A stretch of DNA of 64,000 nucleotides from Anaerolineae bacterium (GTDB lineage: Bacteria > Chloroflexota > Anaerolineae > B4-G1 > DUEL01), in the NCBI GenBank assembly GCA_025060135.1, contig JANXCY010000003.1, positions 1-64,000 of the forward strand. Direction: 5' to 3'. Every line of letters begins with the position of its first letter. The first letter of the stretch is position 1. Shown here piece by piece: positions 43,133-51,772 of this stretch. The translations under genes were made by a program, and so were the position numbers. A model generated the notes under the pieces. The model was not told the DNA's origin, did not search any database, and was given only the letters and a program-made list of their open reading frames with translations.

Positions 43133-45805
43133 TTACGGCTGGGCGATGGATAGCCGGCGCAACACTGCCTTGACGGCTTCCAGCACGGGCAAGATGGTAA
43201 ACGCCGTGCCCAGCACGATGGCCCAATCAATCAGGGGCAGGCTGTAGGTCCCGAAGGGCTTGTGTAGGAAGGGCAGGTAGACCACCCCGCACAGCAGCAT
43301 CAGTTCCCACAGGATCGCCAGGTTCAGCCATTTGTTGGCAAAAGGCCGAACCAGCACAGAGTGATAGTCGGAGCGGAAGTTGTAGGCCTTAAAGAACTGG
43401 ATCAACACCAGGGAGACGAAGGCCATCGTCATCGCCTCGGCCGCACTCCGGCCCGAGTGCAGGGCCCATGAAAAGAGGCTCAGATTGACGATGGCCGACC
43501 AGATGCCGCCCGTGGCCATCAGGCCAACAACCGGACGGGTGAAGATGCTGGTGCGGGGGTTGCGCGGCTTGCGGCGCATCAGGTCCGGGTCCGGTGGGTC
43601 TACCGATAGCGCCAGGGCAGGCAGGCCATCGGTCGCCAGGTTTACATAGAGAATCTGGACAGCGGTCAGAGGTAGGGGCATGCCCAGCAGCGAGGCCCCG
43701 GCCATCAGCAGAATCTCGCCGACATTGGAAGAGAGAAGGTACATCAGGTATTTCTTGATGTTCCCGAAGATGGTACGTCCTTCTTCTACGGCCGCCACGA
43801 TGGAAGCGAAATTGTCGTCCAGCAGGGTCATATCGGCGGCCTCTTTGCTCACATCGGTGCCGGTGATGCCCATCGCCACGCCGATGTCGGCTCGTTTGAG
43901 GGCCGGGGCATCGTTTACTCCGTCGCCGGTCATCGCGACGATGTGGCCTTTCTTCTGGAGGGCCGTAACCACGCGCAGTTTGTGGGCCGGAGAGACGCGG
44001 GCGTAGACCTCTATGCTTTCCACCTCCCGCTCCAGTTCTTCGTCGCTCATCACCTCCAGTTCGGGTCCGGCGACCACTTTCCCCGTTTTTAGCATTCCCA
44101 ATTCCCGGGCTACGGCCAGCGCGGTGATGGGGTGATCGCCGGTGATCATCACCGGTTTAATGCCGGCCTGTTCGCAGGTCTGGATGGCGGCCCGGGCCTC
44201 CGGTCGGGGGGCGTCAATCATCCCCACCAGGCCCAGGAATACCATCTCCTGTTCGGCGTCTTCCAGGCGCGCGTGGGGTTTGGAGGCTACCGCCAGTACC
44301 CGCATCGCATCGCTGGCCATCGCTTGAGCGATCCGCAGAATCTTTTCCCGATCGGCCGAGTCCAGCGGGGCGAAGGTGCCGTTGAGCCATTGGTGGGTGC
44401 AGGAGGCCAGAATAACCTCTGGCGCGCCCTTGGAATAGGCCACGATGCCCTCCGGCGTCTCATGCAGCGTGGTCATCCGCTTGGTCTCGGAGGTGAAGGG
44501 GATCTCGCCAATGCGCGGGTATGCCCGCTCCAGGTCGGGCTTATGCAGGCCGGCTTTGGCGGCGGCTACCACCAGCGCGCCCTCGGTCGGATCGCCCTTG
44601 ATGCGCCAGCGCCCGTCGGTCTGGGCCAGCCGGGCGTCGGAAGCCAGGGCGGCGGCCCGTAACAGGACCTGGAGGTCCGGGTCGGAGGGGTCTACGGTCT
44701 TCCCGCTCTCGGAAAAAGTGCCCTGCGGCGTGTAGCCCACGCCGGAGATCTCCAAGAACCGACCAGCCACGTAGAGACGGCGGGCCGTCATTTCGCCGAT
44801 AGTCAGGGTACCGGTCTTGTCCGAGCAGATGACGGTAACGCTGCCCAGCGTCTCCACGGCCGGCAGGCGGCGCACGAGGGCGTTGCGCTTCACCATCCGC
44901 TGGACGCCGATGGCGAGGGAGATGGTCACCACGGCGGGCAGAGCCTCGGGGACCACAGCCACAGCCAGGGCGATCCCGAAGATGAACATATCCAGAAGCG
45001 GCTGGCCGCGTATCAGACCCAGCGCGACAATGAGAGCCACAACTACCAGGGCCGCGCGGGCCAGCACATGCCCGGTTTTATCCAGATTCTCCTGCAGTGG
45101 TGTCCGGCCAGACTCTACGGTCTGGAGCAACTGGGCAATCTTGCCAAATTCGGTCTGCATCCCGGTGGCGACGACCACGGCGCGTCCCCGCCCGTAGGTG
45201 ATCACCGTCCCGGCATACGCCATGTTCCGGCGGTCGCCGATGGGCAGGTCGGCTCTATCCAGGGGAGCGGTGTGCTTTTCCACCGGCACCGATTCGCCGG
45301 TGAGGGCTGATTCCTCTACCTGGAGGTTGACGGCCTCTATCAACCGGGCGTCGGCCGGAACCCGGTCGCCGACTTCTAAAAGGATCACGTCGCCCGGTAC
45401 CAGTTCGCGCGCGGGCAGTTCTATATCGTCGCCGTCGCGGAGAACGGTGGCCGTAGGAGCGGCCATCTCCTGGAGGGCCTCCAGGGCCCGTTCGGCCCGG
45501 TACTCCTGGATAAAACCCAGCCCCACTGCAAACAGAACAATGACGGTAATGGCGATCGCCTCCACACCGTGGCCGAGGATGGCCGATAGCCCCACCGCGA
45601 TGAGCAGGATGATGATGAGCACATTTTTGAATTGTTCCAGCAGGATGGCCCACGGTGAGATACGGCGCACCTCCTGCAACTCATTGGGTCCGTACTGGGC
45701 CAGTCGGCGCGCTGCCTCCGCACTGCTCAGGCCAGTGGGTGTGGATTGGAGTTCGGACAGGACCTCCTCAACGGTGCGAGTATGCCAGAGCCTATTGGGT
45801 TTCAT
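43133..45805 (-). CDS. P-type (P2, Ca2+-type) cation-translocating ATPase
   Basis: The 890-residue pump has an N-terminal cation-ATPase domain (TVEEVLSELQSTPTGLSSAE) and the actuator with LTGESVPVEK near 165. M4 contains AVAVVPEALPAVVTISLAIG near 285. The phosphorylation motif is ICSDKTGTLTIGEM near 328, the nucleotide-binding region has KGAPEVILASC near 465, and the hinge is MTGDGVNDAPALKRADIG near 627. NVGEILLMAGASLLGM and LYVNLATDGLPALALS supply further ion ligands. It resembles PacL/SERCA-like calcium exporters; Mn2+ is possible. I used the ATG at 45805 with AGGAGG 13 bp upstream; the frame runs open 75 codons further up but that segment is unlike the family. Confidence 0.93.
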   Translation of the reverse strand: MKPNRLWHTRTVEEVLSELQSTPTGLSSAEAARRLAQYGPNELQEVRRISPWAILLEQFKNVLIIILLIAVGLSAILGHGVEAIAITVIVLFAVGLGFIQEYRAERALEALQEMAAPTATVLRDGDDIELPARELVPGDVILLEVGDRVPADARLIEAVNLQVEESALTGESVPVEKHTAPLDRADLPIGDRRNMAYAGTVITYGRGRAVVVATGMQTEFGKIAQLLQTVESGRTPLQENLDKTGHVLARAALVVVALIVALGLIRGQPLLDMFIFGIALAVAVVPEALPAVVTISLAIGVQRMVKRNALVRRLPAVETLGSVTVICSDKTGTLTIGEMTARRLYVAGRFLEISGVGYTPQGTFSESGKTVDPSDPDLQVLLRAAALASDARLAQTDGRWRIKGDPTEGALVVAAAKAGLHKPDLERAYPRIGEIPFTSETKRMTTLHETPEGIVAYSKGAPEVILASCTHQWLNGTFAPLDSADREKILRIAQAMASDAMRVLAVASKPHARLEDAEQEMVFLGLVGMIDAPRPEARAAIQTCEQAGIKPVMITGDHPITALAVARELGMLKTGKVVAGPELEVMSDEELEREVESIEVYARVSPAHKLRVVTALQKKGHIVAMTGDGVNDAPALKRADIGVAMGITGTDVSKEAADMTLLDDNFASIVAAVEEGRTIFGNIKKYLMYLLSSNVGEILLMAGASLLGMPLPLTAVQILYVNLATDGLPALALSVDPPDPDLMRRKPRNPRTSIFTRPVVGLMATGGIWSAIVNLSLFSWALHSGRSAAEAMTMAFVSLVLIQFFKAYNFRSDYHSVLVRPFANKWLNLAILWELMLLCGVVYLPFLHKPFGTYSLPLIDWAIVLGTAFTILPVLEAVKAVLRRLSIAQP

Positions 45806-46079
45806 CGGAAAAGGTTGTCCTCCTAAGGTTGGTTGGCCAGGTTTCTGGGCGGTTTCCGGTGTTCCGGCGAACCCCTCAAACCAGGCATGTGGGTCAGCAA
45901 TGGGTAGCGACTGGAGTGTCCCCCTCCCTGTTGCCGGGCAGGCCATGTTGTCCCGCAAGACGGGCCGACTTCTCCTGAAGGGCTTCCCCGGGCTGGCAAA
46001 TAGAGCCACCCCCCGGGACCCGCCACACACCCGAAGGGCGCTTCGGTATCCCGGGATCCCGGTCCTGTACGCCCCTGCC
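45806..46079. other. Gap between por and ATPase genes
   Basis: About 274 bp downstream of porB and upstream of the ATPase, both on the minus strand. It contains the ATPase Shine-Dalgarno (45818-45824 region) and a GGGATCCCGGGAT-type small inverted repeat near 46048-46065. No gene is supported. Confidence 0.35.
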
Positions 46080-47024
46080 CTATGCGCTGAACGTTTCCCC
46101 GCAGAGGAACAGTAACCGCTCCCAGCGGCGGTCCACCTCGGCCTGGAGTTCGTCTATCAGGTGGCGGTTCTCCGGGCGGAAGAGGTGGCGGAAGCGGCCC
46201 TGCCGCCTGAGCCACTCCTCCACCGGGAGTTTCTCCTTGGGCTTATAGGTCAGCCGCCAGACGCCGTTCTCCACCTCGTAGAGGGGCCAGTAGCAGGTGT
46301 CCACTGCCAATTGGGTGATCTCCAGTGTCTCGTAGGTCTCATGCCGCCAGCCCCGGTTGCAGGAGGAAAGGACATTGATGAAAGCCGGCCCGCCGCAGTT
46401 AACAGCCTTACGGACTTTCTCCATCAGGTCCTTCCACTGGGTGGGGGCGGCCTGGGCCACGTAGGGGATGTCGTGAGCGGCGATAATGGCCGTCAGGTCC
46501 TTGCGCATCTGCTGCTTGCCGGGGATGACACTTCCCGCCGGGGAGGTGGTGGTGTGGGCCCCCAGCGGAGTGGCCCCGGAGCGCTGGATGCCGGTGTTCA
46601 TGTAGGCCTCGTTGTTATAGCAGATGTAGACGAACTGGTGGCCGCGCTCCAGCGCGCCAGAGAGGGCCTGGAAGCCGATGTCGTAGGTGCCGCCGTCGCC
46701 GCCGAAGGCGAGGAATTTGACGTTGCGGTCGGGGATTTTGCCCCGGCGGACCATGCTGCGATAGGCGGATTCTATCCCGGCGATGGTGGAGGCCGCGTTC
46801 TCAAAGGCGCTGTGGACCCATGGCACCCGCCATGCAGTGTAGGGGTAAACAGTCGTGGCAACTTCCAGACAGCCCGTTGCATTCGCCACGACGACGGGAT
46901 CGTCAATCGCCGCCAGAATCTGCCGGACGACAATCGGCGCCGCGCATCCGGCGCAGAGTCGGTGTCCTGGTGAGAGTCGGTCAGGTTTCTTGGCCAGTTC
47001 TTTAGGGATCAATTTGGTTGCCAT
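46080..47024 (-). CDS. porB: Pyruvate:ferredoxin oxidoreductase beta subunit
   Basis: The 314-residue subunit binds thiamine diphosphate. RLCAGCAAPIVVRQILAAI near 25 holds part of the [4Fe-4S] ligand set, and VVANATGCLEVATTVYPYT follows. The ThDP motif is FLAFGGDGGTYDIGFQALSG near 105, and YNNEAYMNTGIQRSGATPLG near 135 is typical of PorB. With PorA, PorD and PorG it oxidises pyruvate to acetyl-CoA and reduces ferredoxin. It is the last gene of the por operon; an AGGAG box precedes its ATG. Confidence 0.95.
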   Translation of the reverse strand: MATKLIPKELAKKPDRLSPGHRLCAGCAAPIVVRQILAAIDDPVVVANATGCLEVATTVYPYTAWRVPWVHSAFENAASTIAGIESAYRSMVRRGKIPDRNVKFLAFGGDGGTYDIGFQALSGALERGHQFVYICYNNEAYMNTGIQRSGATPLGAHTTTSPAGSVIPGKQQMRKDLTAIIAAHDIPYVAQAAPTQWKDLMEKVRKAVNCGGPAFINVLSSCNRGWRHETYETLEITQLAVDTCYWPLYEVENGVWRLTYKPKEKLPVEEWLRRQGRFRHLFRPENRHLIDELQAEVDRRWERLLFLCGETFSA

Positions 47025-47075
47025 TTCTCGTCTCCTGAAGAAGCATCACGAAGGGTCTTCTCCTGCTGAGCCCGG

Positions 47076-47321
47076 TTACCGGCGCAGTTCTTCCGCCGGG
47101 TCTTTCCTGGACCAGAGGGCCCCGAAGGTCAGGTGGACCTCGGTCTTGTTGGCTCGCCATCTGTGGGCGCCGGAGGGCTGGAGGGTCAACGCTATTGCCA
47201 TCTGGCTCAGGGAGCGGGTCAGGCGAAAGCGCTGGGCGACTGTTGCCCGCTGCAGCAACTCCATCGGCACCCGGTCCCCTTCGAGAGTCAGGTCGGGGCT
47301 CCGGACCGGCCCAACGAGCAT
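47076..47321 (-). CDS. Small hypothetical protein between porA and porB
   Basis: The 81-residue frame starts 8 bp after the porA stop, with GGGAG overlapping the porA end, and stops 51 bp before porB. Its middle (ATVAQRFRLTRSLSQMAIAL) and end (EVHLTFGALWSRKDPAEELR) resemble a small all-helical family in Chloroflexota-like genomes that I recall only as hypothetical. There is no signal peptide or Cys motif. Position, spacing and ribosome site argue for translation. The N-terminal 19 residues are less convincing; an internal ATG (residue 20) may be used. Function unknown. Confidence 0.55.
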   Translation of the reverse strand: MLVGPVRSPDLTLEGDRVPMELLQRATVAQRFRLTRSLSQMAIALTLQPSGAHRWRANKTEVHLTFGALWSRKDPAEELRR

Positions 47322-47329
47322 CGGTCGCT

Positions 47330-48517
47330 TTACTCCCGAACGCTCAGGTAGGTAACCAGCCGCTCCACCTTTCCGGTCTCGGCGATACGGAGCAGGTCCC
47401 GGTAGACGGACTCAATCTCTCCGGGCTTGATGTCGCGGCCGCCCAGGCCGAAGATGTAGTCAGCGATGGGGATGTGGACGCCGTGGATGGCCAGCGCCGC
47501 CGTCAGTTCCAGGAAGAGAGGGCCAGCATTATTCATGGAGCCGAAGGCGATGGAGCGGTCCATCACCCCCACGGCTTTCAGGTGGCACAGGGCGTTGGCC
47601 AGTTCCTTCGCCGGGAAAGGCCGGAAGACGCGCGGCTTGAGCAGGCCCACCTTCAGACCCTGTGCGCGCAGGCTGTCCACCACTACCTTTGTCGTCCCGG
47701 CGGTGGAGTTGGCGACGACAATCGCGACATCGGCGTCATCCAGCCGGTAGGCCTCAAAAAGGCCATAATGGCGGTTGAACTGGCGGTTGAATTCGTTGGT
47801 AACCTCCAGGATAGGCCGCTGGGCATGGGCCATCGCTTCGGCCTGCTGGCGCTTGCTCTCGTAGTAGTAGTCGTAGAAGTGGAGCGCGCCGTAGGTCTTG
47901 GGGTTGTCCACATCCAGGATGGACCATTTCGGTCGGTAGGTGCCAACGAACGCCTGCACTTCGGCGTCGTCGTAGACTTCCACCCGCTCCATTGCGTGGC
48001 TGGTGATGAAACCATCCTGGCAGACCACCACGGGCAGCAAGACGTCGGGATGTTCGGCGATGCGAACGGCCTGGATGATGTTGTCGTAGGCCTCCTGACA
48101 GTTTTCGGAGAAGAGGATGATCCAGCCGCTGTCCCGCATGCCCATGACGTCGGAGTGGTCGCAGTGGATGTTGATGGGGCCGGAGAGGGCCCGGTTCACC
48201 AGGCTCATGACGATGGGGCAGCGGTAGGAGGCGGCGATGTAGACGATTTCCCACATCAACGCAAGCCCCTGGGAAGAGGTGGCGGTCATCACCCGCGCTC
48301 CCGCCAGGGACGCGCCAACGCAGGCGCTCATCGCCGAGTGCTCGCTCTCCACACAGATAAATTCGGTCGTTACCTCCCCGTTCGCCACGTATTCCGCAAA
48401 GAACTCCACCGTTTCCGTCTGGGGGGTGATGGGGTAGGCCGCGACCACATCGGGGTTAATCTGGCGCATCGCCGTAGCGACGGCCTGATCTCCGGTCAGC
48501 GCTTCGTATTTGCTCAT
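47330..48517 (-). CDS. porA: Pyruvate:ferredoxin oxidoreductase alpha subunit
   Basis: The 395-residue subunit carries the N-terminal pyrimidine-binding fold: ALTGDQAVATAMRQINPDVV, YPITPQTETVEFFAEYV near 28 and FICVESEHSAMSACVGASLA near 55. TATSSQGLALMWEIVYIAA near 80 and HCDHSDVMGMRDSGWIILFS near 115 are hallmark PorA segments. The C-terminal domain (DADVAIVVANSTAGTTKVVV) completes the family fold. It pairs with PorB to form the active site. It starts 31 bp after porD. Confidence 0.95.
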   Translation of the reverse strand: MSKYEALTGDQAVATAMRQINPDVVAAYPITPQTETVEFFAEYVANGEVTTEFICVESEHSAMSACVGASLAGARVMTATSSQGLALMWEIVYIAASYRCPIVMSLVNRALSGPINIHCDHSDVMGMRDSGWIILFSENCQEAYDNIIQAVRIAEHPDVLLPVVVCQDGFITSHAMERVEVYDDAEVQAFVGTYRPKWSILDVDNPKTYGALHFYDYYYESKRQQAEAMAHAQRPILEVTNEFNRQFNRHYGLFEAYRLDDADVAIVVANSTAGTTKVVVDSLRAQGLKVGLLKPRVFRPFPAKELANALCHLKAVGVMDRSIAFGSMNNAGPLFLELTAALAIHGVHIPIADYIFGLGGRDIKPGEIESVYRDLLRIAETGKVERLVTYLSVRE

Positions 48518-48548
48518 TGGACTCCTCCACTGCAGGATGAATCCTGCG

Positions 48549-48899
48549 TTATTCCATTTTCCCTTCTTCTACCATTCGGATACACAGGCGGGGGTCGTCC
48601 CGGTTCAGTTTCTCCCCTGCCTGACGGATCACTTTGGCGTTGACCGGACACACCGAGGCGCAGATACCACAGCCCTTGCAGTGGTCCAGATCAAAGCCTG
48701 CCATTTTCTCGTTCTCGGCGTCCACGAGGATGCTGGAATCGGGGCAGAAGAGCCAGCACTGGAAGCAGTGGATGCACGGGGCCTGACCGAAAACGGGGCG
48801 GAAAGCCCGCCAGCCCCCAGTCCTGTATTCCACTGCATTCCCACCCTCCAGAATGACGCCGCCGATGGGGATGTCGCGCCATCCTTTCAACTGTGTCAT
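48549..48899 (-). CDS. porD: Pyruvate:ferredoxin oxidoreductase delta (ferredoxin) subunit
   Basis: The 116-residue subunit has two [4Fe-4S] motifs: CIHCFQCWLFCPDSSI near 46 and CKGCGICASVCPVNAKV near 75. They carry electrons from the PorAB active site to external ferredoxin. I took the ATG at 48899 with GAAGGAG upstream; a TTG 30 bp earlier would place that site within the gene. The upstream gap to porG is filled by a tandem repeat. Confidence 0.93.
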   Translation of the reverse strand: MTQLKGWRDIPIGGVILEGGNAVEYRTGGWRAFRPVFGQAPCIHCFQCWLFCPDSSILVDAENEKMAGFDLDHCKGCGICASVCPVNAKVIRQAGEKLNRDDPRLCIRMVEEGKME

Positions 48900-48933
48900 G
48901 ACTGACGCTCCTTCGTAAGATTCATCCAACGGA

Positions 48934-49004
48934 GTCCGGAATACGGAATACGGAGTACTGCGTATTGCGTATTGCGTATTGCGGATTGCGTATTCTGTGT
49001 TCCG
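48934..49004. repeat. Heptad 'GCGTATT' repeat between porG and porD
   Basis: The tract has five units of GCGTATT (one GCGGATT) after two GGAATAC units of the opposite sense, ending exactly at the porG stop codon. Related sequence occurs at 28490-28515 and 40557-40572. It lies in the leader of porD and could fold into hairpins that tune the ratio of the subunits. Confidence 0.75.
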
Positions 49005-49580
49005 TTATCCCTCCTGAATTTCCTGGGCCGCGCGGCGCAGGACGCGGATGTTGGCCTCCACCACAGAGGGAGAGACCTTCTCACGAAACCACTCCCGGAC
49101 CTGGTGTTCCAGCGCGTCCAGGTCAAAGAGGCCGGTAGCCCGGGCGAACGCTCCCAGCATGGGAGTGTTGGTAATTTCCCGGCCCATCTCCTCAATGGCG
49201 ATGTGGCTGGCATCCACGGTGAAGACTTTGCCGGTGCGGAAGCCTGTCATCCGGCGCACCTCTTCAGGGCTCATAGAGGTGTTGACGATGAGAATGCCGT
49301 CTTCCTTCAGCCCCTCAGTTACCGGAACGGTGCCCAGGAGAGTGGGGTCCAGGACCAGGACCACATCGGGGTTTTCTATCTGAGAGTGAATATAGATGGG
49401 TTTAGAACTCAGCCGGGTAAAGGAGCGGACGGGAGCGCCCATTCGCTCCGGCCCAAAGTCGGGGAAGGCCTGGAAGTACTGACCGGTCCCCATGGCCGTT
49501 TCGGCCAGGAGTTTCCCGGCGGTTACCACACCCTGCCCTCCCCGGCCATGCCAGCGGATTTCTATCATTTCTTTGCTCAT
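49005..49580 (-). CDS. porG: Pyruvate:ferredoxin oxidoreductase gamma subunit
   Basis: The 191-residue subunit opens IEIRWHGRGGQGVVTAGKLL (residues 6-25), the signature of the KorC/PorG catalytic domain. AFPDFGPERMGAPVRSFTRL near 40 and VLVLDPTLLG near 77 follow. It is the first gene of the por operon. The ATG at 49580 has AGGAGGAACA upstream; the frame continues 46 codons above it but is not family-like. The promoter is predicted at 49629-49657. Confidence 0.94.
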   Translation of the reverse strand: MSKEMIEIRWHGRGGQGVVTAGKLLAETAMGTGQYFQAFPDFGPERMGAPVRSFTRLSSKPIYIHSQIENPDVVLVLDPTLLGTVPVTEGLKEDGILIVNTSMSPEEVRRMTGFRTGKVFTVDASHIAIEEMGREITNTPMLGAFARATGLFDLDALEHQVREWFREKVSPSVVEANIRVLRRAAQEIQEG

Positions 49581-49628
49581 TGTTCCTCCTGAGAGAAGAA
49601 ATGCACGGGTGGGGGACACCGAACGAAT

Positions 49629-49657
49629 ATTATGCCATAAATCAGGATTTTTGCCAG
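49629..49657 (-). promoter_or_regulatory. Candidate promoter of the por operon
   Basis: On the minus strand CTGGCA (49652-49657), 17 bp, then CATAAT (49629-49634) with TGG before it (extended -10). The TTGCCA on the plus strand at 49651-49656 is the reverse orientation and probably coincidental. Start near 49622. Confidence 0.5.
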
Positions 49658-49766
49658 TGCGTAGTGTCAGGTCGCAGGGGGGGACAATTTGCAGGATCCG
49701 GTGCTGGAGGCGAGCCACAGGTCGCCAGGCGCAGGTCGCATGCTCCAGGACGCCGGGAACAGAGGG

Positions 49767-50633
49767 CTACAGGTACAGACGGAACCCCTCGGCAACCAGC
49801 GGGACGGTGGTGGGCAGATACTCCAGCAGCAACATGTGCCCGGCACCCGGAATAATGACCAGGTCCCTGGGACAGCGCAGGCGGTCGTAGAAGGCCTGCG
49901 TCGGCTTCACGGGCAGAATCCGGTCGTTCTCCCCCACAATAATGCGGACCGGGCGGGTCATTGCTTCTACCGCTGGCTTATCCTGGGGATACAGGAAGAG
50001 GGAGACCCAGGAACTGGCCCGATAGGCGGGGACGAACAACGGGTCCCGTTGCCAATGCCGAACGTTCTCCGGTCGGTCAAACACGTGGCGGGGCTCCAGA
50101 AACGCGGTGATGGGGATGGGGAGCCAGGTGCAGCGAATCAGCCAGGGGCTCAGTGTTTCGGCCAGGGGAACCACCAGCCGGTGCCGCCGGAGGTAGAGAA
50201 CCGGACGGATGTTCTGAAGGTCGGCCACGTTGTGGCAGACCACCGCCATTACCCGCGAGTCCGTCAAACCTGCATAGAAAGCGAGAATACCGCCCATGCT
50301 GGAGCCCGTTACTCCCACCGGGCCGCCGTATTGCTCCACCACGTAGTCTATGGCGCAGGAGATGTTCCCCAGCAGGTCCGCATAGGTGAAGAGTCCCCGG
50401 GGGCCTCCGCTCCGCCCATGTCCCTGCAGGTCCACTGCCACCACGTTGAAACCCTCTTCCGCCAGCGCGCGGAGAACGTTCGCCCCCGGGATCAGGTCGG
50501 TGTAAGAACCGGCATGGGAACCCATGCCGGGAATGAAGACCACGCTGGGACGTCCCGGGCCCGATTCGTAGACCGTCAGGTGGAGGGAAATGGCCCTGTA
50601 GTTTACCTTTGCGGAGAAGGTTTGAAACGACAT
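49767..50633 (-). CDS. Alpha/beta hydrolase
   Basis: The 288-residue protein has the hydrolase fold: VVFIPGMGSHAGSYTDLIPG near 32, VVAVDLQGHGRSGGPRG near 63, nucleophile elbow GVTGSSMGGILAFYAG near 107 (GxSxG, Ser), acid Asp in IIVGENDRILPVKPTQ near 238, and His in IPGAGHMLLLEYLP near 270. It is probably an esterase or lipase-like enzyme; the substrate is unknown. It is monocistronic with a repeat element downstream of RNase Z on its upstream side. Confidence 0.88.
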   Translation of the reverse strand: MSFQTFSAKVNYRAISLHLTVYESGPGRPSVVFIPGMGSHAGSYTDLIPGANVLRALAEEGFNVVAVDLQGHGRSGGPRGLFTYADLLGNISCAIDYVVEQYGGPVGVTGSSMGGILAFYAGLTDSRVMAVVCHNVADLQNIRPVLYLRRHRLVVPLAETLSPWLIRCTWLPIPITAFLEPRHVFDRPENVRHWQRDPLFVPAYRASSWVSLFLYPQDKPAVEAMTRPVRIIVGENDRILPVKPTQAFYDRLRCPRDLVIIPGAGHMLLLEYLPTTVPLVAEGFRLYL

Positions 50634-50667
50634 CTCAACCTGATGCTGCTAACGTTTGAGTTGGAAT

Positions 50668-50739
50668 GTAGCGCAGGCCGCCGGGCCTGTTAAATGCGGG
50701 CAACTAACCATAGTGATGCAGGCTAACAGCCTGCGCTAC
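50668..50739. repeat. Short element with perfect inverted ends
   Basis: GTAGCGCAGGC (50668-50678) and GCCTGCGCTAC (50729-50739) are exact complements. Each half is itself palindromic (CAGGCCGCCGGGCCTG and CAGGCTAACAGCCTG). It lies upstream of the hydrolase gene and just downstream of the RNase Z stop. It is the clearest copy of the family at 5903, 19623, 23467 and 54952. Confidence 0.8.
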
Positions 50740-50773
50740 GCAAGAAGTCAGTGCCATTGGACATATTGGCCCC

Positions 50774-51694
50774 TTATCGCTGCCGGACAATCTGGAAGCG
50801 GTCAAAATCGCGGGCGATGACCGTCTCCGGGAAGATGGCTCGCGCCTCCTCCAGGACTTCCCAGTCCCGGTAACGGCGGGAGATATGGGTCAACACCAGT
50901 TGACGGACGTTGGCCTCCCGGGCCAGGAGGGCGGCCTGTCGGGCCGTTAGATGGCCGAATGCTCGCGCCATTTCCGCATCCGCTTCCAGGTACGTCGCCT
51001 CAATGACCAGGAGGTCCGCTTCCCGGACGAACTCCGCCAGGCCGTCGGTGCGGGCCGCGTCGCCCACGTGAGCCAGGCAGGCCCCCGGACGGGGAGGGCC
51101 CAGCACCTGGTCAGGATGGACCACCCGGCCATCGGGCAGAGTAACGGATTCTCCCGCCACCAGCCGGCGCCGCTCCGGCCCAGCGGGCACCCCCAGCGCC
51201 TCCGCCTTCTCCACCAGGAAGGGACGGCGGGGCCGCTCCCGGAACAGATAACCGAAACATCCTGGCCCCCGATGGGGGACCGGGAAGGCAAAAATTTCCA
51301 GGTCGTCGGCCTCCAGGACTTTCCCCGGCGTTACCTCCACAAAAATCAGTTCCATCGGCGGCTGGGTTCCCCGGAGAACTACGCCGAAGATCAGGTCCTT
51401 CACCCGTTCCAGTGTGGCCCGTCCTCCGTAAATCTCCAGGTATTCTATGGTCTCCCATCGGGCAAAAGTGGAGATCAGCCCGCCCAGACCCAGAATGTGG
51501 TCCAGGTGGCCATGGGTGAGCAGGATGCGGTTCAGCCGTTTAAACCCCAGCCCGCTCTGCAGAATCTGCCGCTGAGTGCCCTCTCCGCAATCAATCAGAA
51601 ACCGATGGTCCTGGTACAGGACCATCTGGGATGGGAGGTTACGATGGATGGAGGGGGCCGACGCGGACGTGCCCAGGAAAACCAGTTCTATCAT
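50774..51694 (-). CDS. rnz: Ribonuclease Z (tRNA 3' endonuclease)
   Basis: The 306-residue metallo-beta-lactamase protein trims tRNA 3' trailers. ELVFLGTSASAPSIHRNLPS opens the fold, FLIDCGEGTQRQILQ lies near 33, and the metal motif is LLTHGHLDHILGLGG near 60. FPVPHRGPGCFGYLF (~137) holds the next His, LAHVGDAARTD (~210) the bridging Asp, and LVLTHISRRY (~270) the last His. The insert matches the short bacterial RNase Z. It lies 78 bp downstream of rtcA on the same strand. Confidence 0.93.
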   Translation of the reverse strand: MIELVFLGTSASAPSIHRNLPSQMVLYQDHRFLIDCGEGTQRQILQSGLGFKRLNRILLTHGHLDHILGLGGLISTFARWETIEYLEIYGGRATLERVKDLIFGVVLRGTQPPMELIFVEVTPGKVLEADDLEIFAFPVPHRGPGCFGYLFRERPRRPFLVEKAEALGVPAGPERRRLVAGESVTLPDGRVVHPDQVLGPPRPGACLAHVGDAARTDGLAEFVREADLLVIEATYLEADAEMARAFGHLTARQAALLAREANVRQLVLTHISRRYRDWEVLEEARAIFPETVIARDFDRFQIVRQR

Positions 51695-51772
51695 AGCGCA
51701 GGTCGCAGGTTACAGGTTGGCAGACGCTGGGCACAAGATACAGGCTGCAGGGAGCCGGTATCTCGCGCCCGA

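Noticed and set aside
45806-46030. N-terminal 75-residue extension of the P-type ATPase
   Set aside because: Residues are Pro/Gly/Arg-rich and unlike the family; an AGGAGG box lies between them and ATG 45805.
46048-46065. GGGATCCCGGGAT repeat as por terminator
   Set aside because: The stem is short and no T-run follows; too weak to call.
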